Assembly (NCBI RefSeq): GCF_014635825.1
Contig: NZ_BMDO01000002.1
Coordinates: 62,001 to 126,000 of the forward strand
Reading direction: 5' to 3'
From: Mucilaginibacter galii
GTDB taxonomy: Bacteria; Bacteroidota; Bacteroidia; Sphingobacteriales; Sphingobacteriaceae
Length of the DNA: 64,000 bases
How positions within the stretch are numbered: position 1 is the stretch's first letter; each line of letters begins with the position of its first letter. Below, piece by piece: positions 17,033 through 27,009 of this stretch. Below the pieces are notes generated by a model. The model made no database searches. It was not told the DNA's origin and saw nothing but the letters and a program-made list of their open reading frames with translations. The position numbers and the translations under genes were made by a program.

Positions 17033-18876
17033 TTTTTCACGAATAGACGATAATTTGAGTTAATTACACTCCTGCTGGTTAGTTTCGATTCCAACAGCGT
17101 TAGCAGTGTATCCCATTCTTCTGCTGATAGTTTTACCTCGTCAGCAGGTTTTAAATAGACGTCAACCGTCTTTTTAAAGCCCTCTTTAGGGTTGCTCGAT
17201 ACCATCAGGCCTTTATCAATTTTTACGTCGGTAACCTTGTTGCCCAATTCATAATAGCAAAAGCTAATCAAATCGGCCTGGGTAACTATACGATCTTTAG
17301 TGGTTAAGCCGTACTTGTAGGCCTGAATACGTTCGGTTGCACCTAATCTATCGCGGCCGCCAATGGTAGAGGTCATTAACCGCAGGCTATCGGCTTTAAT
17401 TTTTAGTGTTTCAAATTGCTGCAAGCGAGCACCCCGGCGTATATTATTTGCGGCATCGGCAAGGGTGGTCCAGTATTGCAGATAAAGCATAGTTGCTTTG
17501 GTATCGGGCTTTACAATAATGTAATTGAACGGCTCATGTCCATCTTCAGACATCCGTGTTTTTTTCTCTATAAGGGCGAGGTTTTGTTCCAGGGTTTTCA
17601 ACACACTGTTTAAAAAATCGGTACCGTAGCTGGCAAAGGCAGCTTTTTCATCGCGCAGCAGTTCTAAAAGATAGTCAATAGTTTGCCGGGCATTACGCGA
17701 ATCAAACCTTTCGGCACCGCCATTCCTGATAGAGTAGCTCCCTTCAAAATTTTGAGCTGCCTGGGTGTAGGGTATTTCGCTGTAAAAAATGTTCCGGTCA
17801 TCATGTACCTCTTTAACCGAAAGAAAATGGTCTTTATTAGATACTTTAATAGGGATAATATTATTTACATCTCTTAAACGGTATTTGTGTTCGTGCCGTT
17901 TTCGGTTGAGCACCGGAAAGCAATTTAAAGAAACCTGCAAATCCTCAATAATCCCCGGCGATATGGCAGCAGGAAAGGTAAGTTTTAACCAAACACAAGG
18001 CTGTAGCCTGCTCAACTCGGCCGGGTTAAATATGTTCGCAAAAGCTTCGGGAAAAGCCTGGCGGTAACTGCTAATGTCTCCTAACTTACTATCGGTTACA
18101 GATATAAAGCGGTTGTTATAATATTCTTTAATATCGCGGGTTATCAGGTTAATTACATCCTGCTCATAAAAAACCGGGCGGTTACCGGCCACTAAGTCTT
18201 CCTTGTAAAGAAGACCTGGCCTGGTTTCGATCTCTTCGTTGTTTACATAGCATTTTACTACCGACAATAGCTTGTAAAAGTCATCATTAGCGGCATAGTC
18301 CGACCATTCAAAAAATAAGGACAGGTTTTGCAGGGAGCTCAAAGCTGGGGCACAATCAATCCCTAACCAAAGGGTATTAGGTTCAGTATTTAGTTTGGAC
18401 GAAGCAGTTAGTACGGTATTACGCCTCATGGCCTCATCATATTCATACAGGTTAACACCGCTGCAGGTATAACGGATGCCTGCATTAAATAACCCCACCT
18501 CTCCCGCCGGAGAAAAGAATACATCGTTACCCTCTGAACGGGAGCTTTCGGTAGATAGTTGCCTTTTATAAAAGAAATGGTTATTTATAGTAACACTCTC
18601 CCTGGTTTCCACCGGCTGCCCTTTAAGTACAGCATGCGCAGGCAGAGCCGAAGTGAGGTAATCTGACGCTAAGATTCGAGATATTTTGCTCAGTATCCTG
18701 TTTTCAAGGTTCTTTACATCATTTGATACGTTAAAGAGCTCGGTACTAAGGGCCTCCACCAAAAGCCTTACCATGGGGTCCATGTCATTAATATTGGTAG
18801 TGCCCCAATAATCCATGGCATTACGCAGCATCCGTGTCCTGATGTCTTCTTTGGTATTAAAAAGTATAGTGCTCAT
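17029..18876 (-). CDS. tssF: T6SS baseplate protein TssF
   Basis: The 615-residue protein has the length and composition of TssF, the core baseplate wedge component. Its N-terminus contains the family's MDPMVRLLVEALSTELFNVSN helix and later PAHAVLKGQPVE, matching the 'P.hs.l.a.P' strand of TssF. The C-terminal part includes RDRLGATERIQAYKYGLTTK and RIVTQADLISFCYYELGNKV. It follows tssE by 3 bp, so the two are translated together, and overlaps tssG tail to tail by 4 bp. Confidence 0.87.
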   Translation of the reverse strand: MSTILFNTKEDIRTRMLRNAMDYWGTTNINDMDPMVRLLVEALSTELFNVSNDVKNLENRILSKISRILASDYLTSALPAHAVLKGQPVETRESVTINNHFFYKRQLSTESSRSEGNDVFFSPAGEVGLFNAGIRYTCSGVNLYEYDEAMRRNTVLTASSKLNTEPNTLWLGIDCAPALSSLQNLSLFFEWSDYAANDDFYKLLSVVKCYVNNEEIETRPGLLYKEDLVAGNRPVFYEQDVINLITRDIKEYYNNRFISVTDSKLGDISSYRQAFPEAFANIFNPAELSRLQPCVWLKLTFPAAISPGIIEDLQVSLNCFPVLNRKRHEHKYRLRDVNNIIPIKVSNKDHFLSVKEVHDDRNIFYSEIPYTQAAQNFEGSYSIRNGGAERFDSRNARQTIDYLLELLRDEKAAFASYGTDFLNSVLKTLEQNLALIEKKTRMSEDGHEPFNYIIVKPDTKATMLYLQYWTTLADAANNIRRGARLQQFETLKIKADSLRLMTSTIGGRDRLGATERIQAYKYGLTTKDRIVTQADLISFCYYELGNKVTDVKIDKGLMVSSNPKEGFKKTVDVYLKPADEVKLSAEEWDTLLTLLESKLTSRSVINSNYRLFVKN

Positions 18877-18879
18877 AGT

Positions 18880-19314
18880 TTAGGCAGATAATGGACTTAA
18901 GAATAAAGAAGTAGTGAATACATAGTTTTCGCCGGTTTGCTGCATTTTACCGCTTACCACAATCTCAACCTTCTTCTTAATTTCGCTTACGTTTCTTAAG
19001 GGATAAAATTTATTTACTTCTTTAATATGTACATCAATATTTACATCATAAATACGCTTTTCATAATGGGTTATTGATCGTAAAAGAGATTGCCGCAGTT
19101 TCTCTTCCCACATGCTTTCACTAATAATCAGCTCAAAATCAAGGTCCCAAATTTCGCAGCCGAAGTCGGGCTTAAACCGGTGCTCGCCGTAACGGGTAAA
19201 AATGATAAGTTCGATATACTGAGAAATGGAGGCGCCAACATCCTGTTTATCAATATCTTGCCCGTTAAAAATATTGCTTAGCTTGAAAGGCTTTTTGTAT
19301 AAGGGTACCGACAT
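18880..19314 (-). CDS. tssE: T6SS baseplate protein TssE (gp25-like)
   Basis: The 144-residue protein matches the GPW/gp25 family: a conserved core with FTRYGEHRFKPDFGCEIWDL (about 41-60), where the usual T4 gp25 pattern is 'GE..-P.FG...-', then a helix (MWEEKLRQSLLRSITHYEKR) and two final strands. TssE starts sheath assembly on the baseplate. It lies 3 bp upstream of tssF. The upstream 197-bp region separates it from the divergent tssQ-O-P-R operon. Confidence 0.88.
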   Translation of the reverse strand: MSVPLYKKPFKLSNIFNGQDIDKQDVGASISQYIELIIFTRYGEHRFKPDFGCEIWDLDFELIISESMWEEKLRQSLLRSITHYEKRIYDVNIDVHIKEVNKFYPLRNVSEIKKKVEIVVSGKMQQTGENYVFTTSLFLSPLSA

Positions 19315-19511
19315 AAAAATAGCAAATACTAACTGGTGGTTTAAATTTTACTTGTCACTAAACAAATCATTTCTTAAATAGTTGTAACTACAATCTTTAT
19401 GGTTAATAATATACCTGAAAGACGATGATAAAATAAGCAACACCGTTCTACATATTGCTTAGTGCTGGGGGATTTTTTAGAAGTATTCGTAAATTTTTTT
19501 GATGATTTTGA

Positions 19512-20030
19512 ATGAAACCGGTAAACAGTAGCGATCTGCGTAATGCTTATATAAGGTTTGTACTATACTTTGTAGCGCTTATTGCTTTTAGCATATTAGC
19601 GTTATATTTCTTTTTCCTTACCTCTAACCGCGAAGTTACCATGCTTAACGAGCGGGTAAAACAGTCAGACGATCTTATTGCCGTACGGAGCGATATCAAC
19701 AATAATTTCGACATTATTTTACAGCGTATGCAGCAGTTATCGCAATACACAAAAATGAATGCCGAAGAAATGAATAATCAAACCTTACTGCTTAACGATA
19801 TTCAGGAATGTAACCTAAAAATACAAGACAAGTTGCACCAAAACCCTGTTGCCTTAAAAAGCTTTGAATTGTATAAAAAATTAAGCGATAATATTTCAAC
19901 AGCTGCCAATGTTAAGGATTCGTTGTACACCACGCGGTTTCAAATTGAAAGCCTGCGTTCGCAGCTGGAGTCTTGTAACCGCACCAACAGATCGGCAGTT
20001 AACAGAATTAAAGGACGTTTCGGACGATAA
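19512..20030 (+). CDS. tssQ: T6SS small transmembrane protein, probably TssQ
   Basis: The 172-residue protein has one N-terminal membrane helix (about residues 12-32) followed by a long helical, coiled-coil-like periplasmic part (residues about 35-160) with many heptad-like hydrophobics. It opens a seven-gene plus-strand operon in the order expected for the Bacteroidota membrane complex (Q-O-P-R in B. fragilis). TssQ and TssO are both small single-pass proteins, so the two names rest on order and could be swapped. The next gene starts 5 bp after its stop. Confidence 0.65.
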   Translation: MKPVNSSDLRNAYIRFVLYFVALIAFSILALYFFFLTSNREVTMLNERVKQSDDLIAVRSDINNNFDIILQRMQQLSQYTKMNAEEMNNQTLLLNDIQECNLKIQDKLHQNPVALKSFELYKKLSDNISTAANVKDSLYTTRFQIESLRSQLESCNRTNRSAVNRIKGRFGR

Positions 20031-20035
20031 GCACT

Positions 20036-20530
20036 ATGATGAAGTTTAGCATTAAAGAACGACGGGAAAAGTTCCTTTTCTTTTTAGGCATGTTCTTGTT
20101 TACAGCTGTAATATTATGTGTAGCCATATTTTACAATTACGATAACGGCAGCAACATATCAAAAGAAGAATTCTCTAAACGTTTGCAGGAAGAGAATAGG
20201 TTTGAAGCAGCCGTGGCAGAAGCTATGCCCACTATAGATACCACTTATACGCGTATTGTGAAGTTTAACCCTAACGTGCAAGCCCTTTTCCTGGAAAATG
20301 ATATCAAGAATTCCATTACCGCAATACGGTCTTACTACAATGCAAGGCCTTACGATGCGCGTTACAAGTGCTTTATTTACGCATCTAAAATACACGAGAA
20401 CCTTTTTTACGATAAAAGAGAGCTCCGGGGTAATTCATACAACGACATTGTGCGCCTCAATAAACTTTTAGATGATTGCAAGCTTTCTACCCGGCAGTTG
20501 CAGCAAAGCCTTAGCAGCCCCGGGCGTTAA
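20036..20530 (+). CDS. tssO: T6SS small transmembrane protein, probably TssO
   Basis: The 164-residue protein has a basic N-terminus (KERREKF), one membrane helix (about residues 12-33) and a helical periplasmic domain of about 125 residues. Two adjacent Met codons could serve as start. The layout and its place between a coiled-coil single-pass protein and the PKD-containing protein match tssO in the Bacteroidota tssQ-tssO-tssP-tssR order. It is a part of the envelope-spanning complex that replaces TssJLM. Confidence 0.65.
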   Translation: MMKFSIKERREKFLFFLGMFLFTAVILCVAIFYNYDNGSNISKEEFSKRLQEENRFEAAVAEAMPTIDTTYTRIVKFNPNVQALFLENDIKNSITAIRSYYNARPYDARYKCFIYASKIHENLFYDKRELRGNSYNDIVRLNKLLDDCKLSTRQLQQSLSSPGR

Positions 20531-20572
20531 ATAATCAATTGATCCTGTACAACACAACATCACCTAAAACCA

Positions 20573-21532
20573 ATGCAAGACGATTACAACAGCGGAAGAC
20601 CAATTAACACCAACAGGCAAAACTATCTGTTTCTCTACATTATAGTTACCATACTGTTGCTGGCCGGCGTTATCTTTTTACTTAAAAGTTCTTTATTCGA
20701 TAAAAGAACTGTTAACGCACGAATTCTGAAAGATGAGATATTTTTAAACGAAGACTTAGTTTATTCGGACAATACCAGCAACGCCAAATCATGGCAGTGG
20801 GAGTTCGGTAACGGCGAACGCTCTAAACAGCAAAACGGTAGCTATCGCTTTAAAAAACCGGGAGCTTATATTGTAAGAGTAACCGTTGATGGAAATATGC
20901 AGCAGCAATTTCCTATCAATGTTAAGGATACCTTAGTTAGTGCAGTTAGAGATACCCTGTTAACCATTAACGGGCCGACACGTGGTATTGTTAATGAAGA
21001 AGTAAGGCTCGAAGCCCAGGGTAATGCACGCATTTACGAGTGGTCTTTTGGCGAAACCGGCCGTGTTGATATCAAAGGACCGACTGCGCTGTATGTATAC
21101 CACAACCCAGGTACCTATTTTGTACGCCTTCGGGTTGATAATGCCAGCCGTCCCATATATCACAAAATCCTGATCACCAACCCCGATTCTACCATTAACG
21201 CCATTGTTGCTCCAGGCGAGGGCGAGCAAAAAGTAGTTGATGATATCCGTGCACATTTACAGGCTATAGCTAACGGAGCCGATTTTAATAATCACTATTA
21301 CTACCTGGTAAATAAATATTTCTGTGGCGACGAAAAGGTATCTGTGAACATGGAAAGCAACGGGGAGAAAAAACAAACTGATTTTTACTCTTACTGCATG
21401 CGCTTAACCTTTGGCGGTGGTGTAACTATTGATGAAGCACAGGTTGCACTTAAAGCAAAATCATCATGCTCAAACCTGCTAACAGTTAAACAGCATTCGT
21501 CAACCACAAACGGTATTAAACGTACACGATAA
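20573..21532 (+). CDS. tssP: T6SS periplasmic PKD-domain protein TssP
   Basis: The 319-residue protein has a single N-terminal membrane helix (about 19-39) and two PKD/Ig-like repeats. The first spans about 55-120 (WQWEFGNGERS ... YRFKKPGAYIVRVTVDG), the second about 135-205 (YEWSFGETGRV ... YVYHNPGTYFVRLRVDN). Each shows the PKD pattern W-x-F-G-(D/N)-G and a final YxVxLxV strand. A further 110-residue C-terminal domain follows. The arrangement and place upstream of tssR match TssP. The PKD folds probably reach across the periplasm and contact TssO and TssR. Confidence 0.8.
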   Translation: MQDDYNSGRPINTNRQNYLFLYIIVTILLLAGVIFLLKSSLFDKRTVNARILKDEIFLNEDLVYSDNTSNAKSWQWEFGNGERSKQQNGSYRFKKPGAYIVRVTVDGNMQQQFPINVKDTLVSAVRDTLLTINGPTRGIVNEEVRLEAQGNARIYEWSFGETGRVDIKGPTALYVYHNPGTYFVRLRVDNASRPIYHKILITNPDSTINAIVAPGEGEQKVVDDIRAHLQAIANGADFNNHYYYLVNKYFCGDEKVSVNMESNGEKKQTDFYSYCMRLTFGGGVTIDEAQVALKAKSSCSNLLTVKQHSSTTNGIKRTR

Positions 21533-21548
21533 TCAGCCTATCCTCTTT

Positions 21549-23930
21549 ATGAAAAACATATTATCTGCACTTATCATGCTGCTTGCGGTAACAGCAAGTG
21601 CACAATCACCGGTATCTATCAGTAAAAAGGTTGCCACTCTGCCTGCAGCCTTCGAAAAGCCTAACAATAAAACCAACGTATACGATGATGGTAAAACCAC
21701 ATCATTACCTTGGATAGTTTTCTCAGACCGTGACGAAAACTATACTTATACTTCGCCCGGCGGCTCGTTGGTGATGAAGAAAATTAAGTTTATGGAGCCC
21801 TTTTATGTGAGCACTGCACGTAATGGCTATGTTAAACTGATCAAGTACCAGCCTGGTATTGTACAGGGACGCAAGCTTACCAACAAAAAAGGCGCACAAA
21901 GCTACGGCTGGATCAGTAAAGACAAAGTATTACTGTGGCAATCGGCTTATATAAGTGCTACCAGCGGTTATCCTGAAAAGGCTATAGCTGTAGCATCGGG
22001 CAAAAATTCTTTAACGTCGCCGGCTACTTACTATGACCGTACCGATTCGCTTTACGTCTTCGATTCGCCCGAAATGGAGCATAAAAAATCGAAATTAGCC
22101 TTGCACCAGTTGCTGTATGTATTCAAAAAGTCGGCTGATGGTAAGACCCTGTTAGTAGGGTCGGACCCGCAGTTAATTGCCGATAGTGCTGCCCGTAGCA
22201 TATATGGCTGGGTACCTTCTGATGCTGTGCATAACTGGGGAAGCAGGCTTTACATTGGCTCGGCAAAAACCGGCTACAATGCCGATGACTCTGTTGCTGC
22301 AATCCTTAATAAATCTTTGCAATTTAATGGGCCGGGCAAAGCTACCTTTGCTTTTGACCCGCTTATAGACCAGGATCAACCTTTGCTGCGCAGCATACCG
22401 GTAATATCGTACCCAACTGCAAACTCGTCAACCGGCAATATGGAGTTAGGTATCCCTACCGATGTTTACGATAAATCTAATAATAGCATTCTTAACATTA
22501 AAGGCGGACGCATAAGCTATAAAGACTATCTGGCTATCCGCAAAAATATCCGCAAAATCAATGTGGTGTTTGTGGTAGATGGCGGTAGTTCTATGCGCAA
22601 TTACTTTTCGGGCTTAACCAGCACCATCCAATCCTTCGAAAACGTATTCAACAGCTATAACAAAGGCAATCAAATTAGCTACGGGGCTGTAGTTTATCGT
22701 GCTGAAAACAATTGCTCCGTAGGCGGCGTGGAAAAACAAGCCTTTAATACCGACTACCGCAAAGTAGTTAGCTTTTTAGATAAGCAAGCCGGCATCACCA
22801 ATTCATCATGCGTGGCTGCAGCTAACAGTCAGCCCGTGTTCGATGGATTACATACTTCATTGGGTATGTTCAATAACCACAAAAATGAAACTAACCTGGT
22901 TGTATTGATTGGTAGCACCGGCAATAGCATGGAAACTACAACGGTATATGACATGGCTACCGAAGTAGCTAATGCCGATGCTCGTTTACTTGCTATACAA
23001 GTGTACAGCGATTATAATCCCATTTATAACGATTTTGTAATACAGGCACGTAAACTGGTATCTGAATCGGCCACTCAGCTTGCCGAACGTAAGAAGAACC
23101 GCATGGTGGTGGGCGAAGGCTTAAGCAATACCCAGCAATTTAACGTTTCCTTATCCGATTCCATTTCTTTCTACCTTGATTATCCAAAAAACAGTTTAAT
23201 ACAAGGTGCGGTTATTTTCCCGCCAAAAGGAGTAATTAAATCTAACCTGGCTATGGACGGCGCCCTTAAACGCCTGATGCAGGAAACCCAGACCGATATT
23301 TACACCCAAGTTCATTCTTTAGATAGCGCATTCAGGCTTACCGGTCGTGAGCATCGTTATGTAACGCCAGTGGTGATGTCACAATTTCAGGCACCTGTAT
23401 CTGCCGATTTGGGCGATAACCTGCCGCATAACGCATTCAAATATTATTTAACTGCGCAGGCACCTACTAATATTGTAACCAGCAATCCTGCCGAGTTGCA
23501 ATACCTGCTTATTCTGAACGAAACGGAGTATAAGCAAATGAACGATGTGCTCTCTATGATGATTGGTGAAAACCTGGAACAGGATGCCGGTAATTACCGC
23601 AAGAAATTATTTAAGAACTACTTGAATATTGTGCGCCAATATATGGGTCAAAAAGACGCCTCCCGTTCAGAAATTAAGAACATGCTGTTGAGCGATTACA
23701 TTCAAAAAGTAACAGGTATGGTAGTACCTGCCAGTGTAAAGGAGCAGTTTAATTATAAAGTAATTCATTTAAAGCGCAATGGCAGCATGCCGCAAGCGCA
23801 GTTTGAGGCGTACATTAATTACTTAATAAAAAGCCGCAACACTATTAAGCAACAAGCCTTATTGCAGCAACACTTTACCTCTAACGGTAAAATGTATTAT
23901 TACATCACCCAGGCTAACTGGAAAAATTAA
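21549..23930 (+). CDS. tssR: T6SS membrane-complex protein TssR (vWA-like domain)
   Basis: The 793-residue exported protein has a signal peptide (MKNILSALIMLLAVTASAQ), an N-terminal half with several SH3-like beta segments (residues about 40-290), and a von Willebrand A-like domain from about 330. There NVVFVVDGGSSM is close to the MIDAS motif DxSxS but with GGS. The C-terminal 250 residues are mostly helical. This combination and position identify TssR, the periplasmic/outer-membrane-side part of the Bacteroidota T6SS membrane complex. It begins 16 bp after tssP and is followed by tssH after 20 bp. Confidence 0.83.
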   Translation: MKNILSALIMLLAVTASAQSPVSISKKVATLPAAFEKPNNKTNVYDDGKTTSLPWIVFSDRDENYTYTSPGGSLVMKKIKFMEPFYVSTARNGYVKLIKYQPGIVQGRKLTNKKGAQSYGWISKDKVLLWQSAYISATSGYPEKAIAVASGKNSLTSPATYYDRTDSLYVFDSPEMEHKKSKLALHQLLYVFKKSADGKTLLVGSDPQLIADSAARSIYGWVPSDAVHNWGSRLYIGSAKTGYNADDSVAAILNKSLQFNGPGKATFAFDPLIDQDQPLLRSIPVISYPTANSSTGNMELGIPTDVYDKSNNSILNIKGGRISYKDYLAIRKNIRKINVVFVVDGGSSMRNYFSGLTSTIQSFENVFNSYNKGNQISYGAVVYRAENNCSVGGVEKQAFNTDYRKVVSFLDKQAGITNSSCVAAANSQPVFDGLHTSLGMFNNHKNETNLVVLIGSTGNSMETTTVYDMATEVANADARLLAIQVYSDYNPIYNDFVIQARKLVSESATQLAERKKNRMVVGEGLSNTQQFNVSLSDSISFYLDYPKNSLIQGAVIFPPKGVIKSNLAMDGALKRLMQETQTDIYTQVHSLDSAFRLTGREHRYVTPVVMSQFQAPVSADLGDNLPHNAFKYYLTAQAPTNIVTSNPAELQYLLILNETEYKQMNDVLSMMIGENLEQDAGNYRKKLFKNYLNIVRQYMGQKDASRSEIKNMLLSDYIQKVTGMVVPASVKEQFNYKVIHLKRNGSMPQAQFEAYINYLIKSRNTIKQQALLQQHFTSNGKMYYYITQANWKN

Positions 23931-23950
23931 TACCCAACCTGTAAAAAATC

Positions 23951-26431
23951 ATGAGCGTAATTAGTTTAAGCGAGTCGGTTAAAACCGGAGTAAGGGTAGC
24001 CCAGTCGTTAGCCAAAGAATACCATCATAAAGAATTTGGCCCCGCCCATTTATTAAAGGGTTTGATGCACCAGGAAGTAGGGTTAAGAAACTTTTTAACC
24101 TCTATTGATAAGGATGCAGCCTACATAAGCGATTGGGCCGATGTGCGCATGGAAGAGTACCCGCAGTCGATCACCGTGCCCGACGAAATGCTGGGCAATG
24201 ATGCGGTTAAAGTGGTATTTGATGAAGCTGATAACGTTCGTGTTAAGCTTGGGCTCGATGCTATTACCCCCATATGTATTTTAATTGCACTTACTAAACC
24301 CAACGTTGGCTTCGACGCAGGGCAGCTAAAATCATTCCCTTTAAAAGAAAAGGAATTATTGGATGTTTACATACAGGATGAAGGTGTGCAAAATGCGATA
24401 GCTTCGCCATCTGCAGATGGTTCAGGTGCTGCTTCGTCTGGTGGTAAAAGTACTGGTGCGTTGTTCAAGTATTGTGTAGACCGTACCGATCTTGCTCGTC
24501 AGGGAAAAATAGATCCTATTATAGGTCGCGATAAGGAAACGCGCATGGTAATGGAAATATTAAGCCGCCGCACCAAACCTAACGTTATTATAACCGGCGA
24601 TGCAGGGGTGGGTAAAACTGCCCTGGTTGATGGCTTTGCGTTGGATATCGTGAATAACCAGGTTCCGCAATCACTTTTAAACGTAAGCCTATTTGAGCTG
24701 GATTTAGGGTCGCTTATTGCAGGCGCTTCTTATAAAGGCGAAATAGAAGACAGGCTTAAAAACATCCTGAAAGAAATTAAACAGTTTGATAAGGCTATCT
24801 TATTTATTGATGAGATCCACACCCTTTTAGACAATAAAGGCCCTATTGGCGGAGGTGTAGGCAATTTGCTTAAACCCGAGCTGGCCCGTGGCGAAATTAC
24901 GGTAATTGGTGCAACTACGATTGATGAATACCGCAAAATTATAGAACCTGAGCAGGCCTTTAGCCGCCGTTTTGAGGTTTTACAGGTAAATGAGCCCGAT
25001 ATTGATACTGCCATCAAAATGCTGGAAAAGCTGGTGCCTTATTATGAGGAGCATCATGGTTTAAAAATAAGCAATGATGCTGTGCAAGATTGCGTACGCC
25101 TGGCCAAACGTTATATGAAAGACCGCCGCCTGCCCGATTCGGCTTTCGATTTGATGGACCGTACCATGGCCGCCATAAGGTTGATGAACGATACGTCGGA
25201 TATGACTTTGGCTGAGTTGAAGGAAAAGTTTAACACGCTTAAAGATGCCGAAGAAGACACCAGCACAAGCGAGTATAAATGGCTTTACAGCTTAATGCAA
25301 AATAAAACCAGTGCTGTACTGCTTGGCAAGTTAGAAGACGAAACACAGGTTAGTGCTTTTGAAACTGCCGATGAATACATAGAGTACTTTAACCGCAACC
25401 TGCCTTTGCTGGAAGAACTGGCTCAAAGCAAAACCAGCGAAGTAGAAAAGCAGGATATTGCTGCCATCATCTCTTATAAAACCGGCATCCCGCTAGGAAA
25501 AATTCAAGCCCAGGAAAAAGAAAGGCTCCTGAACATGGAAGGTTTCCTGAAAAAACGGGTAGTAGGCCAGGATCAGGCTTTAAAAGCAGTGGCCGATGCT
25601 ATCCTGGAATCGCGCAGCGGTTTAAATAAAAAAGGTCAGCCCATTGGTTCATTCTTTTTACTCGGCCCAACCGGTACCGGTAAAACCGAACTGGCGAAAT
25701 CCATTGCCGATTTCCTTTTCAACGATGAAAAGGCGATGATCAGGTTCGACATGTCGGAGTTTAAGGAAGAGCATTCGGCGGCACTGCTTTATGGTGCGCC
25801 CCCAGGATACGTGGGCTATGAAGAAGGCGGCTTACTGGTTAATAAAATACGCCAACAGCCTTACTCGGTACTGCTTTTTGATGAAATTGAGAAAGCGCAC
25901 CCTTCTGTTTTCGATATCTTCCTGCAAATACTGGACGAAGGCCATATGCATGACAGGCTGGGTAAAGAAGGCGATTTTTCAAACTCGCTAATCCTGTTCA
26001 CCTCTAACATTGGCAGCGAATGGATTGCCGAACAACTAACCCAAGGTCATTTGCCAACTTCAAACCAGTTAATGGAGGTAATGGCCGGCAAATTCAGACC
26101 CGAGTTTTTAGCCCGTATCTCTGAAATAGTACCGTTTAAACCTATTGCAGAAGAGAATGTGGTGAAGATATTCGAGATACAGTTGAAGAGCTTAATTGAG
26201 TCGTTAGATAAAATGGGTATCGGCTTTTCTATCAGCGACGAGGCCAAGAGCATGCTTGCTTTGGGTGGCTTTACACCTAAGTATGGTGCAAGGCAGCTAT
26301 CGGGCGTTATACGTAACCAGTTAAGGCGGCCAATATCCAAATATATCATATCGGGCGAGTTAAAAAAGGGGCATGCAATAAGTGTTGATAAGCAGCCCGA
26401 AAGCGAAGAACTTATCTGGGCAATTAATTAA
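23951..26431 (+). CDS. tssH: T6SS sheath-disassembly ATPase ClpV/TssH
   Basis: The 826-residue Hsp100 ATPase carries an N-terminal Clp-N domain (about 1-145) and two AAA+ modules. The first has Walker A GDAGVGKT (about 216-223) and Walker B ILFIDEIH; the second has Walker A GPTGTGKT (about 571-578) and Walker B LLFDEIEKAHP. TssH unfolds contracted TssBC sheaths for reuse. The N-terminal domain is followed by a Gly/Ser/Ala-rich linker (residues 153-168). Location directly upstream of tssB-tssC in the same operon distinguishes it from housekeeping ClpB/ClpC. Confidence 0.95.
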   Translation: MSVISLSESVKTGVRVAQSLAKEYHHKEFGPAHLLKGLMHQEVGLRNFLTSIDKDAAYISDWADVRMEEYPQSITVPDEMLGNDAVKVVFDEADNVRVKLGLDAITPICILIALTKPNVGFDAGQLKSFPLKEKELLDVYIQDEGVQNAIASPSADGSGAASSGGKSTGALFKYCVDRTDLARQGKIDPIIGRDKETRMVMEILSRRTKPNVIITGDAGVGKTALVDGFALDIVNNQVPQSLLNVSLFELDLGSLIAGASYKGEIEDRLKNILKEIKQFDKAILFIDEIHTLLDNKGPIGGGVGNLLKPELARGEITVIGATTIDEYRKIIEPEQAFSRRFEVLQVNEPDIDTAIKMLEKLVPYYEEHHGLKISNDAVQDCVRLAKRYMKDRRLPDSAFDLMDRTMAAIRLMNDTSDMTLAELKEKFNTLKDAEEDTSTSEYKWLYSLMQNKTSAVLLGKLEDETQVSAFETADEYIEYFNRNLPLLEELAQSKTSEVEKQDIAAIISYKTGIPLGKIQAQEKERLLNMEGFLKKRVVGQDQALKAVADAILESRSGLNKKGQPIGSFFLLGPTGTGKTELAKSIADFLFNDEKAMIRFDMSEFKEEHSAALLYGAPPGYVGYEEGGLLVNKIRQQPYSVLLFDEIEKAHPSVFDIFLQILDEGHMHDRLGKEGDFSNSLILFTSNIGSEWIAEQLTQGHLPTSNQLMEVMAGKFRPEFLARISEIVPFKPIAEENVVKIFEIQLKSLIESLDKMGIGFSISDEAKSMLALGGFTPKYGARQLSGVIRNQLRRPISKYIISGELKKGHAISVDKQPESEELIWAIN

Positions 26432-26529
26432 TTATTAGCTGGTTAATTACCATGTTGTTTACGAAAACAATTTTGAGCTAAAAGCATTTATATAGAAATA
26501 ATAAGCACATACCACTTTATCCCATACCT

Positions 26530-26970
26530 ATGTTTAACTACGAAATAGGAGGAAACGAGAAAAAAGTCGATACCTCAGAATCATTTGGCGAGATATCTCC
26601 CAATAAAACATTGTTTATACAAAAACTTACAGACAATGAGCCTTTACGCCCCGAAAAGGTAGAAGGTTTAAAAACTGTTGAAGAAGTTTTTGAGCACTAT
26701 AAACCCAATGTAAATGTAGCACTCGATAAACAGGATGGTTCGGTGGCTACCGAAAACCTGAAGTTTACTAACCTAGGCGATTTTGGTGTAAAAAACCTGG
26801 TACAGCAAAGCAGTTACCTGCGTAAACTGAACATTGAGCGCGAAATGTATCTGAACATTATTAAGCAGTTAAAAACCAATAAAACGTTAAAAACTACGCT
26901 TGATAACGAAGAAACAAGAGCCGCTTTTGTAAGCGCGCTTAAAAACTTTGTTAAAGAACTTGATCAATAA
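26530..26970 (+). CDS. tssB: T6SS sheath small subunit TssB
   Basis: The 146-residue protein has the TssB/VipA hallmarks: LRPEKVEGLKTVEEVFEHY in the middle, then ENLKFTNLGDFGVKNLVQQS, the sheath strand region where proteobacterial TssB reads 'l.F.smdDF.P..v'. A C-terminal helical tail ends FVSALKNFVKELDQ. TssB pairs with TssC, 39 bp downstream, to form the contractile sheath recycled by TssH. Confidence 0.9.
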   Translation: MFNYEIGGNEKKVDTSESFGEISPNKTLFIQKLTDNEPLRPEKVEGLKTVEEVFEHYKPNVNVALDKQDGSVATENLKFTNLGDFGVKNLVQQSSYLRKLNIEREMYLNIIKQLKTNKTLKTTLDNEETRAAFVSALKNFVKELDQ

Positions 26971-27009
26971 TAGTACGCTACAACCTTAAATAGTAATATA
27001 CCTACCATC